Assembly: GCA_003117195.1 (NCBI GenBank) | Contig: BDSI01000144.1 | Coordinates: 211,001 to 275,000, forward strand | From: Eudorina sp. 2006-703-Eu-15 | Lineage: Eukaryota; Chlorophyta; Chlorophyceae; Chlamydomonadales; Volvocaceae | Length of the DNA: 64,000 nt | Direction: 5' to 3' | In this document: positions 44,628 through 55,600 of the stretch, in pieces | How the letters are laid out: every line of letters begins with the position of its first letter | Position numbering within the stretch: the stretch's first letter is position 1 | Notes under the pieces: model-generated | Told to the model about the DNA's origin: nothing | The model's input: only the letters and a program-made list of their open reading frames with translations | The model's database searches: none | Program-made: the position numbers and the translations under genes

Positions 44628-47600
44628 GTCCGGGAGTGCCCCCCTGGTGCCGCCGCCGCCGCCGACAGTGGCGGCGGTGGTGGTCCAGGCGGCCATCCGC
44701 CAGCTGCAGGTCCGTCGGTCGTACACTCACCCACCCGCGCCCCTGGATCCATCTGCGCAGATCCGGATCCACGCCGGCATCCCGTACGTAGCCAGGAGCG
44801 TTTCCCCTGCTGCTGCTGTAATGCAAACCGAGTCCGGATCCGGGTTGCCCCCCACCCCGACTGTTGTACTGCAGTACGACATGGATGGAGGTCAATAAGA
44901 TGCACTGCCGTACATATACGGCACCCTACATATATATATACATACATGTATCACATACATATATCACATACATTTCTCACACATGTATATAACCCGTATA
45001 TATACACCGCTCAGGCGCTGTTCGAGCGGCTGGAGTCGCTGGGGCCCTCCGCCTGCGCCCCCGTGCTGGCGCTGTACACGGAGGCGGTGGCCGACCCCGC
45101 GCTGGCCGCCGTGATGCCCACCAACGCGGTGCGGAACGCGGCGCTGCTGGCGGCGAGGACCCCGCTGGTGGCGATGGTGGACGTGGACCTGTCGATCAGC
45201 GAGGGCGTGGGGCGGCTGGCGGCCAACAGCAGCAGGTAGGTGGCTACTAGGGGGGTTGGGGGTGGATGACGGGCGGGGTAGCCTTGGGGGGATGGTGGGG
45301 GATGGTGGGGGCGGACATCGGTTGTGGTCGGTGGCGGTCGGTTTTTGTGCGGGGGGTGCTCCTCTGCGGCGGTTTCGCTGGTTTGGGTGACAGACGGGGG
45401 GTGGGTTGGAGGCGGGAGGAGGGGGAGACGTGAGGGGGCGGGAGGAGGGGGAGACGTGAGGGGGCGGGAGGAGGGGGAGACGTGAGGGGGCGGGAGGAGG
45501 GGGAGACGTGAGGGGAGGAGGAATGTGGGTAGGAGGCGGAAGAGGAGGGGAATGTTGGAAAGTGGTAGGCAAGGGAGGTGGGGATGGGGGTGCGGCGGGA
45601 GAAGAGCGAGACGCCGTCCGCGCCCGCCTTGGCCGTGTGCCCGCCCGCCCGCCCCACGCAGGGTTGCGGAGCTGTTGGAGGGCTCCCGGCAGCGGCGGGT
45701 GCTGTGGGTGCTCCCCGCCTGGCAGACCCGCATCGACCTCGACCCCCCCACCGCCAACCGGGTGGTGGACGAGGCGCTCGCGGGTAGGTGGGGTCTGCTG
45801 CTACTGCCGCCACTGCTGCTGCTACTGCCGCCACTGCCCCCGCTGCTGCTGCTGGGGAAAGGGGGGGAGAGGGCCGCTACGTACCGCCACTGCTACTACT
45901 GTTGTTTCTACCGCTGCTGCTGCTGCTTCTACTGCTGGTGCTACTTGCCTCCCATTTGTATTTGTTAAGTGCCTTCATCTATTGGATTGACGGCACCATA
46001 AGGTGAGATCCGAGGAGAGCTCCTCCTCCTCAGAGCGAAAGACCTCAGGACCTCTAGGGACCTCGGGCCCTGGCTGGAATGATGCACCCGTTACAAGGCG
46101 GCCCCTGACTGGAGTTTCTGCGCCGTCCGTTGCCCTCCCCCCTCCATGTGTACGTCCTCCTCCTCATCGTCCTCATCATCCTCAGGGGACAAGGCCAGGC
46201 TGCAGGACTTCTGGCGCCTGCCCTTGCCGCGGGAGGCCCCACCTGCAACCCCACCACCACCACCACCCCGACACCGACACCGACGCCTGCACTTTGGTGA
46301 GGAGGGCCGCGTCGCAGCCAGCAATGACCGCCGTATCGACCGCGACACGGACCGCGGCAGCGACGACGAAGACCCCAACAGCGGCAGCAGCTGCGGCGAC
46401 GGTGGCGGAGGTTACGTCACCCCCCCCGCCGCCGCCGCCGCCGCCGCCGGCAGCGACAACGACAGCTGCTCCAACACCACGGCCGCCGGCCGCCGACCGT
46501 GCTGCGTCAGCCCCTCCAATGACGACCATGGGCGGTTGGCCGTTGGGACGGTTGGGGCGGTTGGGCAACGCCGCCTGCGCTCGATCTGGTCGCGTCTGGG
46601 CCTGGGCGGGGCGCCGCCGCCGGAGTCGCCGGGGCCGCTGCACCCCTTCGACGCCTACAATTTCGAAGAAGGCCACGGCCCCACCGACTACGCGCGGTTC
46701 TTCGCGTCGGACGAGCCGTACCCTGTGTCGTACATTGAAGGCTACGAGCCTTGGTACATGACCGCGCGGTAGGCAGGCCATGGCAGCATATGGTGCAAGG
46801 GTAGGATTGAGGGCGGTATGCTGCCGTACCGCCGTACTTCTGTGCGGTTGACGAGCATGCCTGCCGAATGACCAAGCAAGACCCCAGCAACTGTGCGGGG
46901 TCTGCCGACCTGGACAAAACGTTGCCGTGTCCACTGTGCCGTACGTTTGATCATGTACGGCATGACGCCGCCAGGACGACATCAGATACCGCGTACTGAC
47001 GTACTGTACCCACCTAGCCACCACACACACGCTGCACCCCTTCCGTCAAAATGGTGAACGTGAATGCTGTCTTTGGTTCAACGCCCAACCGCCCAACCTT
47101 CCATGCAACTCCCCACCTCACCCCACCCCAACCCTCCCGGCTGGATGCCAGGTACACGCCGTACTGGTACGACGAGCGGTTTCGGGGCTGGTACGGCGAC
47201 AAGCAGAGCCAGTTGCTGTCCTGCGCCGCGCGGGGGTTCAGTTTCTGGGTGCTGCCCGACGTGTGGGTCATCCACCGGCCCCACCCGCCCGTGGCTGTGC
47301 GGGCGCTGCACAACAAGGAGACGGGCGGCCCGAAGCGAGATGTGGATGTGCTGTCGAAGGTGGGTGGGCGGGTGGGTGGGTTGCGGTGTGGTTGTGTGGG
47401 TGGGTGGGTGCATGGGTGGGGGCGTGGGCGCGGGGGGGGTGCGGTCGAAGGTGGGTGGGGGGTTGATGTGCTGAGGTGGATGGGTGGGGTGGGTTGTGGG
47501 GGCGGATGGCGATCGAATGACACGGGGGTTACGGTCCGGACCGAGCGCGACTGACCGACGGACCGACTGCCAGCCGACGAAGAACCGCCGCGCGCCACGG

Positions 47601-47996
47601 TCTGCCTTGCTTCCACCCACCCAAACCACCCACCCAAACCACCCACCTTTGGCTCCATTTTCAAACACCCACCCCCAACCCCCTTACCTATATCAAACCC
47701 TTATCAATCTCCCATATTAAATATCCCATATCAATTTCCAACACACCTATCCCCGCACCCTATATTCCCTCCCCCACCCCCACATGCCCCCCCCCCAGCG
47801 GACGGTCCGTCGCCTGCTGCCTCGCACCCAGTACCACCACTACATGACCCGGGTGCGGAACCTGTGGCACCGGGAGCGGCGCGGCCTCATCCGACACACC
47901 TACCGGCCGCAGCTGGGGGACCCGGTGGCCCGCTGCCGGGCGGCCCTGCCCTGGTGGCGGCCGGAGGCGCTGTCGGGGGAGGGGCCCGGGGGGTAG
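43147..47996 (+). CDS. GT49-family (LARGE/B4GAT1-like) glycosyltransferase, type II membrane protein (706 aa)
   Basis: Predicted exons are 43147-43445, 43597-43707, 44331-44709, 45015-45235, 45662-45783, 46186-46768, 47152-47359 and 47799-47996. All phases agree and give 707 codons. Residues about 13-40 (ALLLPLAALAALLPSLI) form an N-terminal signal anchor, so the catalytic part should face the Golgi lumen. GT49 blocks follow in order: FTMASLDRLTQLE, GPLSAAIYLP, NAVRNAALLAA, the metal-binding MVDVDLS (DxD type), VLWVLPAWQT, then EPWYMTARYTPYWYDERF and FWVLPDVWVIHRPHPP. GT49 enzymes transfer glucuronate or xylose-type sugars to glycoprotein glycans; the acceptor here is unknown. A long Ser/Asp/Glu-rich insert in exon 3 (including a TCG-repeat Ser run) and a Pro/Ala/Thr-rich insert in exon 6 make it longer than animal B4GAT1. 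The 5' start is the first ATG of a frame opening into the anchor. Confidence 0.85.
43709..43930 (+). repeat. GCTG/GCTA tetranucleotide repeats in GT49 intron 2
   Basis: Runs of GGCT and TAGC units at 43,709-43,747 and 43,827-43,930, split by a unit that copies part of exon 2 (GAGGCGCAGTGCCGCA). The same exon piece recurs near 43,990. Confidence 0.7.
45417..45517 (+). repeat. 26-bp tandem repeat in GT49 intron 4
   Basis: Four copies of a G-rich unit around GGGAGGAGGGGGAGACGTGA. Confidence 0.8.
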
Positions 47997-49691
47997 GGGG
48001 GAAGGGCGGGGTATCAGGTAGGGGGCCGGAGGAGTGAAGGGGGGTGAGGGGAAGTGATGGTGGAGTGAAAGGGGGGGTGAAGAGAGGAGGGTGCCGTAAC
48101 CAGCGCATACTCGCATAACGGAGCAAGCACACGTGTGTGTGTGTGTGTGTGTGCGTGTGTGCGTGTGTCTCATGGACTCATGGTGGGGGAGGGGTGTGGG
48201 GCCGTTGGTCGTTAGCATGTCGATACCGCAGATCGGTACGGCAGCTGTTAGAACGGTGGCATGGAGAGGTAGTCTATGGGAGGGCCTTATGACGGGGGCC
48301 GTGTATCAACGACGGAGAAGCCCGACGGTCGGGGGCCCGAGCCGCAGGTGGGCGACAGGGGGGCTGATGGGGGGCTGATGGGGCGACAGGGGCCGCATGT
48401 ATGCATCCGGTTGCTGTTGTTGTTATGTAATGTAACCGTTACAAGGTGGACCCGTATCCCGACCGGGTTTTCCAACGTTGTTGTTGTTAATGTTGTCGTT
48501 GTTGTTGTTGTTGTTGTTGTTGGAGGCAGCGGACGCGCCAGGTCCGAGGCCGGCGGGGAGGACCGACGGGCGCGCTGTAGGTATATCGGCTATCGGCCGG
48601 GATGGCAACGGTGTGGTGGAACACAAAATGCACGGCAGGGGAGCCAGGGAGGGCGTTGCTTGAGAGGTAGGGGGCTGTGCGCCGGGTTGGGGACTGGAGG
48701 ATTGTGCTGCTCATGGCGTTGGTTAGGTTGGCGTGAACGTTGCCACCTTCATTCAATGATGAGTACACGAATATGCCGTACGGTGCCCGTGGCTGAATAA
48801 TAGGCACAACCCCCTTCTCCCCCCGACGGGTGGGCGGCGGCTGGGTGCGAGATCTCTGGTTGGCGCCTGTTGGCGCTGCTGAGATACGGTACGTCGGACA
48901 CCCATGTCCGAGGACGCCGGCCGCGAGGCCGTCCTCAGAGGTGTGATCTGGAAATGTCGTACGCCTTAACTAGCGGTGCGGCCACCATGTTGTATATTGT
49001 CTGGGAGAAGAATAGCAGAGACGCCGGCAACGCCTGGCTAGGGGTTGCGCAGCAACCGTAATAACAGCTTTGTACGGCATGTATGATGGACCACAGCGCC
49101 ACACGCTGTATTCAGACGACAAGATCGGTATCAAAGGTATTGTGGTGCTGTATCGAGACGATTACCTGTGATGACGATCATCGGACCTGGATGCACAAGC
49201 ATGGACGTCATTTCGCGGTGCAACAGGGTGTAACTTCCACACGGGCTTTCCCAGAGCTGGGTTTTCCTAATGGTTGTGCACAGAGTATTCCTAGTTGACC
49301 AAAAAATGCATTCTCCAGTAAGGCAGCCATGACTTGGGTTGAAACTCGAACACGCGGTGTCTCCAGAAATCCATCAGCGTAAAATCGCCTAACGCCGACG
49401 CCTTAAAGTCGTTCAGATTGTTCGTTACGGCCAGGGCCGTGTTTCGGTGTGTAGGTGTTGCAGGCTCTTGCATCGACGGGACGAGCCAGGGGACGAGCAG
49501 GATCAACTCCTGCTACCAGCCTTTCACTAGCCGCATTTTTCCAAGGAAGTGGCCTTCAAGTTCTTTCAAAGTCGCTGTACTACTTGCAACAATCATGCGG
49601 TTATTGCCAAGGAACTAGGGTCACGATCGATACGTTCGGGCCGGGCGAAGTCCTTATCCAAGAAGCCCGTTAAGAATTTTTGCCAGAAAAA
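47997..49691. other. Spacer between GT49 and VSR genes
   Basis: Contains a TG repeat at 48,133-48,168, a GTT repeat at 48,478-48,522 and no supported gene. Composition becomes clearly less GC-rich from about 49,060 to 50,120. Confidence 0.4.
48426..48435 (+). terminator. Candidate poly(A) signal of the GT49 gene
   Basis: Two TGTAA motifs in tandem (TGTAATGTAA), the chlorophyte polyadenylation signal, lie about 430 nt after the GT49 stop codon. They are the first such motifs downstream that I noticed. Confidence 0.4.
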
Positions 49692-52600
49692 ATGAGTCGC
49701 TTAGGTCATCTCCTTGTGATCATGGCTGCGGTTGTCCTCTGCAACGTGTGCTCTGCAACCTTGGAAGTGGATACAGCGGAAGTAAGCGTTGTTTATCCAA
49801 ACTCTTTCGCTGCTAAGAAGACGTTCAAGATGGCTATGGCAGATTTCGGAAAGCCAAAGTATGGTGGCTTCCAAAGGTGCGCAACATTCCTTTACTTTTA
49901 GCCCCAGGAGCAGTGCTCGGCATTGCAAATGTCTATGCCTTCTGTTGTGGTTACGACAGGGCTGAGCTCGTCTACTTTTCGTCAAAGCTGCGGTCCTATC
50001 AGAACAAAACCTACAGATGCCACCCGCGCGACTGCGAGTACGCTTGCGACTTCAATGTGAGTGGCTTCACAATAGCAACAGGATTTCCTGTCGCGTGCCC
50101 GGGTCCGCATCACAAAGGACGTTCGCTTCCGGGCCACAATGTGGCTGACGCTGCTGTCCGACCCGCGTGGCGCTAAGGGCTTCCTAAGGCCGCTGACAAG
50201 CGGCGCACTGACTGCTATGTGCCATGCAGTGTGCGGCTATCCCGGCAGCCCGGGCCTCTCGTTTGCGCTGATCAGCGCGTGGGACGCCCACCATGCGACC
50301 CCGCCTACCCCAACCCAACCCCACCCCGTCCCGCGTCATCCGCCGCTCTCCCCACCCCTTCCACCCACCCTCTTCCCTTCACATCCCCGCCTCCCTTACC
50401 CTCCCTCTCTCCCGCCGCCTTGGAAACCCCCTCCCGCACCTGCACGTAGACCAGCATCCCCCCCGCGGTGATCAACAAGACGGAGGGGACCGCGTACATC
50501 GTGATGGTGGATCGGGGGCCACGTGAGTGGAGGACTGAGGCTGGGGCGACTGAGGCTCGGGCGTGGGGTGGGGGAGCGTCAATGAGGCGCGGGGAAGCCA
50601 GGGGCCGGGGGTGGGCAGGGAGTTGGATCCGAGGAGGGACGTTGCTCGGTGCGGCTGGGGTGTGAATCGCTGGTTGGGTCGAGCATGATGCGGGTGTCTG
50701 TTCGGGCATATTCACGTGCGGTCGGGTAACCCGGGTCAGGTACCCCGGGTCGGGTACCCCGGGTCGGGTACCCCAGGTCGGGTACCCCAGGTCGGGTACC
50801 CCGGGTCGGGTACCCCGGGTCGGGTACCCCGGATGTGGATGTGGATGCAGCCGGAGGGCGGCCGCGGTGCTGCGGGACGGGGCGTGCACGGGGCCGCGCC
50901 GGGGCCCTGAGCACCCCATCGAATGGAACCTCTGCGGCGGACGTTCACGCTTTCAGTGCAATGAGTATTTGTCCTACAAGGTGGACGTCGTCGCGTCGCG
51001 GGAGATCCCTCCCTGGTACAGCTGATGCTTCATCGGACCTCGGCTCTGGCAGCAGCGGCGCAGTTTGAATGTGTCGACAACTTCCTAGAACCCGCCGCCC
51101 TCCTACCCCACCCCCACCCCGCAGGGGACACTCCGGACTTGACAGCATGCTTCTTCCTGGACAAGGTGTACAACGCGCAGATGCTGGGAGCGGACGCGGT
51201 GGGTGGGTGGGTGGTTGAAAGGACAACAAATATTGGGTGGGTGTCGGGTCGGGTGGGGGCAGTGGGGGGCTGGGGCCCCAGCCCCAGCCCGAGCGCGCAG
51301 CTTGTTTTATCGCCCGCCGTGCCGACCTCCGCTTTCCCTCCTCTCCCTCCTCTCCCCGCCTCCCCCTTGCTCTGGCAGCAGCAGCGCAATTTGAAGAATA
51401 TGCCTTACACAATTCCCCTTACCCCTTACCCCTTCCCCTCCGGCGCGTTCCCGGCGGCAGGTGCTGGTGGCGGACGACAAGGACGAGGAGCTCACCACCG
51501 TCATCGCACCGGACATGAACGACGAGAGCGGGTGCGCGGGGGGATGGGGGGCGGGGGGATGGACGCGGCGGCGGCGGCGACGGTGGCGGCGGGTTGGGAG
51601 GCGCGGGCCCCGGGGGTTTCCAGCCGGCGCCGGGTCGGGAGGAAGGAGCGCTGGCGAGCTGGCGATTGGGGGGCCCGCGGGGGAAAGGGGGGAAGAGGGA
51701 GGAGCTGGCAACGGAGGGGGGGCCCCGCAGCTGTGGGAGATTGGGCGACGGCAGCTGATAAGCACACAAGGGGCGGTCGTTGCCCCCCCTCCCCTCCGGT
51801 CGAACGGGGCGGTCAGGGCGTGGGGCTGCCCGATGGGCGTGGGACATTGGGGCAGGGGCGCGGGAAGGGGAGATGCGGGCGGGAGGGGGGGTTGGGGAAA
51901 AAGGGTAAGGGGGGCCGCGACAGGTTGGGGCCCAGAGGAGGCTCGACCCAGACCGCATGGGCGACCCAGATCGCATGGGCGACCCAGATCGCATGGGCGA
52001 CCCAGATCGCATGGGCGACCCAGATCGCATGGGCGACCCAGATCGCATGGGCGACCCAGACCGCATGGGCGACCCAGATCGCATGGGCGACCCAGATCGC
52101 ATGGGCGACCCAGATCGCATGGGCGACCCAGATCGCATGGGCGACCCAGATCGCATGGGCGACCCAGATCGCATGGGCGACCCAGATCGCATGGGCGACC
52201 CAGATCGCGCTCCGATCGGGGCTGCGCTGCGCGCGCTGCCTTGGGCTGCTCCAGACGGGGTCCGAAGGCCGAGGTCCCAGACAGTCCCAGATTCGCCACC
52301 CTGCGGATACCCCCCCCCCCCCAATACCCCCCCCCCAACCTGACGGTGCCGCCTTTCGGCGGGCCGCGGGCGAGTTCCCTCACGCCCGCCCGCCCCTTCC
52401 TACCCCCGCCTTCCCGTCCCTTCCCCTCCACCCTTCCCCTCCACCCGGACCCGCACCCGCACCCGGACCCTCCTCTCCTCAGCGAGCGCGAGGCCGTGTC
52501 CGTCCCTGCGGGGTTCATCTCGCTGAAGGACGCCGACTACCTTCGGGCGCTGCTCAACACGTCCCAGCGGGTGGAGCTGCTGCTCAACTGGACGGGCACG

Positions 52601-55600
52601 CTGCCGCAGTCGCTCAAGGTACATGGGGGGAAGGGGTTGCGGGTTAGTGGGGGGGGACAGGGGTCGGAGGCGCGCCGGGGTTTTGAAAGCGAAAAAAATA
52701 CATGGGTGGGATGGGGTGGGGTTTGGGTGCGGTGAGGGGAGACGGCCTGCGGGACGGGTTACATGGGGTTCCATTCCGTGGCTGGCCGGCGAGTGATGGG
52801 TGGGTGCCGTACGGCTTCAGTACGACGACCGGGAATTGAAGGAACGGCCCGGGGAAGGGTGCAGCGGTGCAGCGGCGGCGGGTGGGGTTGTCCTCTGTGG
52901 TTGACTTGGCCCCCAGTCCATCCACCTGCGTTGCGACGTGCAGGGGCAGACGTCAGAACCACCGACCACAGGCCCACCATGGGATGCGCCCTGCCAATGA
53001 CCATGAAAGCATGCCACCCCGTGGCACGCACCTTGACCCACATCACCCCACCTCACCCCCTCACGCACCCTCGCACCGTCCGTCCTCCCCTACCCCCTCC
53101 CCAACCCCAGACCCCCAACCCCACCTGCCAATGCCCACCAATGTGTCCCGTGACCCCCTCCCCCCCCCAAACCCCTCCCCCCATCTGCCGATGCCCACCA
53201 GGTGGAGTGGGAGTTCTGGACCGGGAGCGAGGACGTGTGTGGGGCCGTCTGCCAGGAGCGGGTCAACTTCACCGCGGTGAGAGGGGGAACCCCGGAGGGG
53301 AGGGGGGAGGGGAACCGGGGGAAAGAGGGATCCCGGAGGGGGGAGGGAGGAACCGGGGGGAGGTGGGGTGGAGGCTTGTGTGAGAGGACATTGGCAGACA
53401 GATTGGAGCTGCGCTGCTGCCAGCGCCGAGGTGTCCGGTGAAGGATGGGCTGTAGCAGGATCTCCAGCGATGTGACGACGTCCACCTCGTAGGCCTTGGT
53501 GGTGGGGGAGGAAGGGGGCGCGCGCTGTGTCCACCACCCGTGTTCGGAGCGCCTGTATCACTCGCCCCCTCGCTCAGTTTAAATAATTGTCTACCAATTT
53601 CCTAAATTCCCCTCTTTCCTCCCCCCCCCCTCCCGGGCCGTCGCCGCGCCCTCCTTGCCACCCCATGACCCTGTTCCCTCCCCGCCACCGGCATTCCGCC
53701 TGGTTCCACCCGGCTGCGCGAGTCTCGCGTGACATCGCCACCGTCGATGGCGTTAAGAAGCCTCTCCGCAATCCGCCCAACCCCTTCCCCCGTATCAATA
53801 TGTCTACCAATTTCTTATTCCCCCCCATTTCCTTTTCCCTCCCCACCCATTTCCTTTTCCCTCCCCACCCATTTCCTATACCTCCACCCCCTCCCCACAC
53901 CCCCGTCGCGGGGTGCCCTCCCCCAACCCCGTGCAGAGCATCAAGAGTCAGGCGATCAAGTTTGAGGTGGGGGGGGGCGGGGACCCGACCCGACGGTGTG
54001 ACGGCGGGGGGAGGGGGGCGCGGGCGGTGCCGGGTTGTGGGGAGGGGAGGAGACGCGCTGTGTGTGTTTTTAGCAGTTAGGGGAACCCGCCCGGCCCAAC
54101 CCTCGCGTGTGGGTGCAGCTGTTTGTTCATCATGGCACGATCCCTTGGGTCGGGGGAACGGGAGGGAGGGCGGTCTGACCCTGGACCCAGACACGATCCC
54201 GCGACCCCGCGGCTCAGATGATTCCGCGGGTGACCCGGCGAGTGTGTTGATCAGTGCGTGAAAGGGGGCAGGGGTCGGGTGCGTGGGGTTGGGTGGGTGG
54301 GTGCGTGGGCTTTCTGGACGGCAGCTCGAAAGGGGGCGGGGGAGAGATAGGGTCGCATGCCGCCACTGCACCTCCGCGCACAAAGGCGACCCATCCCATC
54401 CCGCTCCCCGCCCCTCCCCGCCCCTCCCCGCCCCTCCCCGCCCCTCCCCGCCCCTCCCCGCCCCCCACGCCGCCCGCAGCAAGCGGCCCTGACCAAGTTC
54501 ACCCCGCGCTACTACCTGGAGAAGTGCACCGCGGGCACCGAGAATACCACCGAGTGCCAGGTGGGGATGGGTGGGGGAAGGGGCGGTGGGGGGAAGGGGG
54601 CGGTGGGGGTGAAGGGGGCGGTGGGGGTGGGAAGGGGGCGGTGGGGGGGGCCCTGGGGGGGGGCGCTGTGGGGTGGGGGGTGGGGGGGCCGCTGTGGGGG
54701 GGCGGTTGGCAATTCGGTGGGTAGATATATGGAGAGGGTGGTCATTGACACGCGCACACGCGCACACGCATACGGGCGATGCACACGGCACAGCCCTCCG
54801 CCTTCCAGCGCTCTTGGGTTTCTTAGCTGCAGCCTTTCCCCGGATCGTCGTCGGGTCGGCATATAGGGCGCCCTAATGTTGTCTGGGGTGTGGGGTCTAT
54901 GAGCGCATACGGGCGCATCGGGCGGCCGCGGCGCCGCCCGCCCTGCTGTTGTCTGGGGTCCATGTGCGCGTAGGGGCGGGCGCATCGGACTGGCGCGGCG
55001 CGGCCGCGCGCTCGTGCTTGTCGCACGTGCCCGCCGACGTTGCACAGCGCCACCCCCACACAATCCCCCTCCTTCCTCCCACCAATCTTACCAATTTCCT
55101 ATACCCCCTTCCTCCATCCATGTTGTTTTTCCCGTCTTTTGTTCCGCTTTTTTCCCGCTTAGTAATATTAAATCCCCTATCATTACCCGCCTTCTTCATA
55201 TCCATGCCATCCATGCTTGTCAGTACCCGCCTCCCGACAAACGCCACCCTCCTAACGCGGTCACTCACCTGCGCCCATTCCTGACTGTGCCCCGATCCGC
55301 CCTCCCACCCTCACCGCCACCACCAACCGCAACCGCCACCACACCCACGCCCAACAGAGCAACTGCTTTTCCAACGGTCGTTACTGCGCGACCCCCAACA
55401 TCAACGGCATCACGGGCCAGGACGTGCTGCGGGTGAGTGCGGTGCGGGCATATGGAGGGGGGGAGGGGTGGTTGGGTGGAGGTGAAGAAAGCAGACCCAC
55501 CGGAAACGAAGCCGGCGGAGGGGAGGGGGCCGTCCGGGTCGGTGCCCCGGGGCGGGCTGTCTCGCCGGCGGGCCGGGTGGGGTGGGGTGGGGTGGGGTCG

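Noticed and set aside
44432..44947. Minus-strand open frames opposite GT49 exon 3
   Set aside because: Shadow frames of a GC-rich, triplet-repeat exon. The plus strand carries the GT49 motifs.
50729..50833. Regular repeat resembling a CRISPR array
   Set aside because: Units are contiguous with no unique spacers, and the genome is eukaryotic. The same applies to 36.7, 52.0 and 57.5 kb.
51025..52735. Long open frames on both strands (up to 540 codons) with MGDPDR- or AWATQI-type repeats
   Set aside because: They run through VSR introns and an 18-bp tandem array. Only the short stretches between splice sites match VSR proteins.
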